This document shows, in pieces, positions 7,929 to 9,981 of a stretch of 9,981 nucleotides of DNA (within the stretch, counting starts at the first letter, position 1; every line of letters starts with the position of its first letter). The notes beneath the pieces were generated by a model. It ran no database searches. It was not told where the DNA came from and saw nothing but the letters and a program-made list of their open reading frames with translations. The stretch lies in NCBI GenBank assembly GCA_016650315.1, contig JAENVZ010000056.1, positions 1 to 9,981 on the forward strand, given 5' to 3'. The stretch comes from Alphaproteobacteria bacterium. Its GTDB lineage: Bacteria; Pseudomonadota; Alphaproteobacteria; Sphingomonadales; Sphingomonadaceae. The translations under genes and the position numbers were made by a program.

Positions 7929-8384
7929 ATGCAGGATTTCATAGGCACATACGGCCTCTGGCTGTTGATCGCACTGGTGGTGATCGTTGTTCTATTCTTC
8001 ATGCTCCGGGGAAAAGCCAGCGAGAGCGCGGAAATATCGGTTGCGCCACCGGTCGAACCAGTCCGTGCCGAACCTGTTGTGCCAGCTCCATCGCCCGCGC
8101 CAAAGCCAGTAGCGAAAAAGCCTGTCACACCGCCCGTCACCCAAGCGCCCGACAATTTGCTGCAAATCAAGGGCATTGGGCCAAAGGCCAATACGCTGCT
8201 GATCGGCCTTGGCATTACCCGCTTTGCACAGATCGCCGCCTGGACCGATGCCGACCTTGCACGAATCGACGGCCATCTGGGCACCTTCGCCGGACGCCCC
8301 ACCCGCGATCATTGGATCGATCAGGCCCGCTATCTGGCAAAGGGCGACATAGCCGGATTTGAAGCCAAATACGGGAAATTATAA
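7929..8384 (+). CDS. Membrane-anchored helix-hairpin-helix protein (COG3743-like)
   Basis: This is a 151-residue protein in three parts. Residues 8-27 form a single hydrophobic membrane helix (YGLWLLIALVVIVVLFFML). Residues about 36-74 are a proline/alanine/valine-rich linker with several Lys-Pro and Glu-Pro pairs. Residues 75-151 carry a helix-hairpin-helix module with LLQIKGIGPKANTLLIGLGI (77-96), then ITRFAQIAAWTDADLARID and GTFAGRPTRDHWIDQAR. The C-terminal part resembles the H3TH-type domain annotated as a predicted flap-endonuclease-like 5' nuclease (COG3743). I see no acidic nuclease active site, so non-catalytic DNA or protein binding is as likely. ATG 7929 is preferred over ATG 7923 because GAGGAG (7916-7921) is 7 nt from the former and only 1 nt from the latter. 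It follows purD closely and is probably cotranscribed with it. Confidence 0.82.
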   Translation: MQDFIGTYGLWLLIALVVIVVLFFMLRGKASESAEISVAPPVEPVRAEPVVPAPSPAPKPVAKKPVTPPVTQAPDNLLQIKGIGPKANTLLIGLGITRFAQIAAWTDADLARIDGHLGTFAGRPTRDHWIDQARYLAKGDIAGFEAKYGKL

Positions 8385-8421
8385 TGCAGGATCTCTGATG
8401 TGAAGCGGCTGATATATTGTT

Positions 8422-8499
8422 GTGCTCCTGCGAAAGCAGGAGCCTAGGGCAACAAGCGCAACATCAGGTTTCCCTGGGTTCCTGCTTCCGCAGGAACAC
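8422..8499. repeat. REPIN-like inverted pair of REP hairpins
   Basis: Two 28-nt units lie in opposite orientation, at 8422-8449 and 8472-8499 (read on the minus strand), separated by 22 nt. They match at 24 of 28 positions. Each unit folds alone into a perfect 8-bp hairpin: 8424-8431 with 8436-8443 (loop GAAA), and 8478-8485 with 8490-8497 (loop GGAA on the minus strand). Both loops are GNRA tetraloops in the unit's own sense. A C-G pair in unit 1 is a U-A pair in unit 2, a compensatory change. GATATA/TATATC (8411-8416, 8500-8505) extend the outer palindrome. The element sits between convergent genes, 10 nt from the marC stop. It could also slow or stabilise transcript ends, but there is no U-tract. 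No RAYT transposase is in the window. Confidence 0.8.
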
Positions 8500-8508
8500 T
8501 ATATCTCT

Positions 8509-9141
8509 TCATAAGGAATGGTAAGAGAAACTCGCCTTCACCCCGTCGATCACGAACTGGGCGGCGAGAGCCGCAAGCAGGACGCCGAGCAGACGGGTGA
8601 TGACCGCCTCTATCTTTTGTCCCAACACCCGCATCAATGGGCCAGCAAGCAGTAGCGCACCCAGCATCAACAACAAAACGCTGCCCATCGCGGCAAGGAC
8701 GATCAGGGTTCCGCTCGTCCCTTCACTACGCGCCATGGTCAGCATGACGCTGGCAATGGAACCGGGACCCGCGATCATCGGCATGGCCATGGGAAAGACG
8801 GATACGTCCTCCACCTCCGGTGTGTCGATGATCTTCTGCGCCCGATCCTCGCGCCGCTGGGTCCGCTTTTCGAACACCATTTCCAATGCAATCAGGAACA
8901 GCATGATCCCGCCAGCAATGCGAAAGCTGTCGAGGCTGATGCCAAGCGCACGGAGCAAATCCTCCCCGAACAGTGCAAAGATCAGCAGAATCAATGTTGC
9001 AATGATAACGGCGCGTATCGCCATCGACTGACGCTGAGCCGATGATGCACCGCTCGTCAGGCTGGCGTAAATGGGGGCGCAGCCGGGAGGATCGATCACC
9101 ACGAAAAAGGTGATGAACGCCGAAATAAAGAGTTCAAACAA
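8509..9141 (-). CDS. MarC family integral membrane protein
   Basis: This is a 210-residue inner-membrane protein of the MarC/UPF0056 family, whose function is unknown; the early link to multiple antibiotic resistance has not held up. About six membrane helices are predicted, near residues 3-19, 41-59, 67-89, 116-136, 144-168 and 180-201. Conserved motifs are FFVVIDPPG (12-20) in the first helix and FPMAMPMIAGPGSI (116-129) at the fourth. A charged cytoplasmic stretch (EKRTQRREDR) separates the two halves, which look like a repeated three-helix unit. The start is TTG 9139-9141, which gives the normal family N-terminus; AAGG about 10 nt upstream lies within the end of folD. It begins 3 nt after the folD stop, so folD–marC is a likely operon. 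Its stop lies close to the REP-like doublet. Confidence 0.9.
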   Translation of the reverse strand: MFELFISAFITFFVVIDPPGCAPIYASLTSGASSAQRQSMAIRAVIIATLILLIFALFGEDLLRALGISLDSFRIAGGIMLFLIALEMVFEKRTQRREDRAQKIIDTPEVEDVSVFPMAMPMIAGPGSIASVMLTMARSEGTSGTLIVLAAMGSVLLLMLGALLLAGPLMRVLGQKIEAVITRLLGVLLAALAAQFVIDGVKASFSYHSL

Positions 9142-9144
9142 GGA

Positions 9145-9981
9145 TCACAGACCTTCGGGCGGCGACAACCCCGCCCGCTTGCAGGCCGCAACCAGCGTAT
9201 TGCGCAGCAGAACCGCGATTGTCATTGGCCCGACCCCACCGGGCACTGGCGTAATGGCGCGGACGTGGCTCAATGCTTCGGACATTGCGACATCGCCTAC
9301 CAGGCTGGTCTTACCCTCTTCCTTATCTGTAACGCGGTTGATGCCGACATCAATGACCACCGCACCGGGCTTGATCCAGTCGCCCTTCACCATTTCCGGC
9401 CGCCCGACCGCCGCCACCACAATGTCGGCGCGATGCACGACCGAGGCCAGATCGCGCGTGCGGCTGTGCGCCAATGTGACGGTGCAGTTTTCCTTGAGCA
9501 GAAGCTGCGCCATCGGCTTGCCGACAATGTTGGAACGACCGACGATGACCGCCTCCAGACCGTCAAGATCGCCCAGTTCGTCCTTGAGCAGCATCAGGCA
9601 TCCCAGCGGCGTGCAGGGCACCATTGCGTCCTCACCCACCGCCAGCTTGCCGGCATTGACGACATGGAATCCATCGACATCCTTGGCCGGATCAATGGCC
9701 GCGATCACCGCCTTGTCATCCATATGGTCAGGCAATGGCAATTGCACCAAAATGCCGTCCACATCGTCATCGCCATTGAGTTCGTCGATCAGTTCCAGCA
9801 ATTCATCCTGACTGATCGCAGCGGACCGCCGGAATTCTAGGCTTTCCATGCCCGTTTCCAGCGTCGCCTTGCCCTTGCTGCGAACATAGACGCTGCTCGC
9901 TGCATCTTCACCCACCAACACGACCGCAAGGCCCGGCTTGCGCCCCACCTGCGCCGCAAAGGCCTGAACGCCGGTCGCCAC
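9145..9981 (-). CDS. folD: FolD bifunctional methylene-THF dehydrogenase/cyclohydrolase (5' end outside window)
   Basis: This is the C-terminal 278 residues of the cytoplasmic enzyme that oxidises 5,10-methylene-THF with NADP+ and hydrolyses the product to 10-formyl-THF, the formyl donor for purine synthesis. The frame is open to the window edge. The GTG at 9979-9981 is an internal valine codon, because the family N-terminus, usually about 20 residues with an IIDGK-type motif, is missing. Visible are the catalytic lysine in [10 protein letters not shown] (K36 of the fragment), [10 protein letters not shown] (75-84), [12 protein letters not shown] (100-111), the Rossmann segment [12 protein letters not shown] (145-156), and the C-terminal [10 protein letters not shown] (245-254). 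All catalytic-site residues expected in this part are present. Its stop is 3 nt before the marC start. It is not adjacent to purD, although the two supply connected steps of purine synthesis. Confidence 0.95.
   Translation of the reverse strand: MATGVQAFAAQVGRKPGLAVVLVGEDAASSVYVRSKGKATLETGMESLEFRRSAAISQDELLELIDELNGDDDVDGILVQLPLPDHMDDKAVIAAIDPAKDVDGFHVVNAGKLAVGEDAMVPCTPLGCLMLLKDELGDLDGLEAVIVGRSNIVGKPMAQLLLKENCTVTLAHSRTRDLASVVHRADIVVAAVGRPEMVKGDWIKPGAVVIDVGINRVTDKEEGKTSLVGDVAMSEALSHVRAITPVPGGVGPMTIAVLLRNTLVAACKRAGLSPPEGL

Noticed and set aside
8424..8443. Hairpin read as an ordinary rho-independent terminator of the HhH gene
   Set aside because: The stem and GNRA loop are strong, but no U-tract follows on either strand and a matching inverted copy lies 22 nt away. 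A REP-type repeat explains it better, though an effect on transcript ends is possible.
9265..9840. 191-codon plus-strand ORF antisense to folD (also 9071-9811)
   Set aside because: folD motifs are complete on the minus strand. The plus-strand frames are shadows of its codon bias.

Overview
The window looks like chromosomal, mostly core-genome DNA from an alphaproteobacterium, most likely a sphingomonad (Sphingobium/Novosphingobium/Sphingomonas group). The reasons are the high GC of the coding regions, a large TonB-dependent receptor of the type abundant in that group, the xseA–DUF2093 pairing, and a REP-type palindrome built on the core TCCTGC-GNRA-GCAGGA. The genus assignment is inference, since no rRNA or phylogenetic marker is present. 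I found no tRNA, rRNA, CRISPR array, insertion sequence or phage gene.

Layout, left to right. (1) The 3' end of clpB (+, 1-504) runs into the window and converges on a large TonB-dependent outer-membrane receptor gene (-, 566-3490). A hairpin at 513-542 lies between them and could terminate both. (2) A 507-bp AT-rich stretch without a convincing gene (3491-3997) lies upstream of the receptor and is the probable site of its promoter and regulatory sequences. (3) A tight three-gene minus-strand unit follows: xseA (exonuclease VII large subunit, 5141-6634), a DUF2093 small protein (4891-5100) and an M23-family lipoprotein endopeptidase (3998-4894). The last two overlap by a GTGA stop/start junction. 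(4) purD (+, 6633-7913) is divergent from xseA. The two ATG codons share one CATG tetranucleotide, and each ribosome-binding site lies inside the other gene's first codons. purD is followed 15 nt later by a gene for a membrane-anchored helix-hairpin-helix protein (7929-8384). (5) A convergent intergenic region holds an inverted pair of REP-like hairpins (8422-8499). (6) A minus-strand folD–marC pair closes the window; folD (9145-9981) is cut at its 5' end by the window edge.

Functionally this is a mosaic of housekeeping genes: protein disaggregation (ClpB), DNA repair (ExoVII), purine synthesis (PurD), one-carbon metabolism (FolD, which makes the formyl donor used in purine synthesis) and envelope functions (TonB receptor, M23 peptidase, MarC). 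No defence or mobile system is visible. The points most worth following are the CATG-shared start of xseA and purD, a C-terminal QQDLF tail on XseA that matches the sliding-clamp-binding consensus, the REP doublet with a compensatory base-pair change, and the purD-linked membrane-anchored HhH protein.
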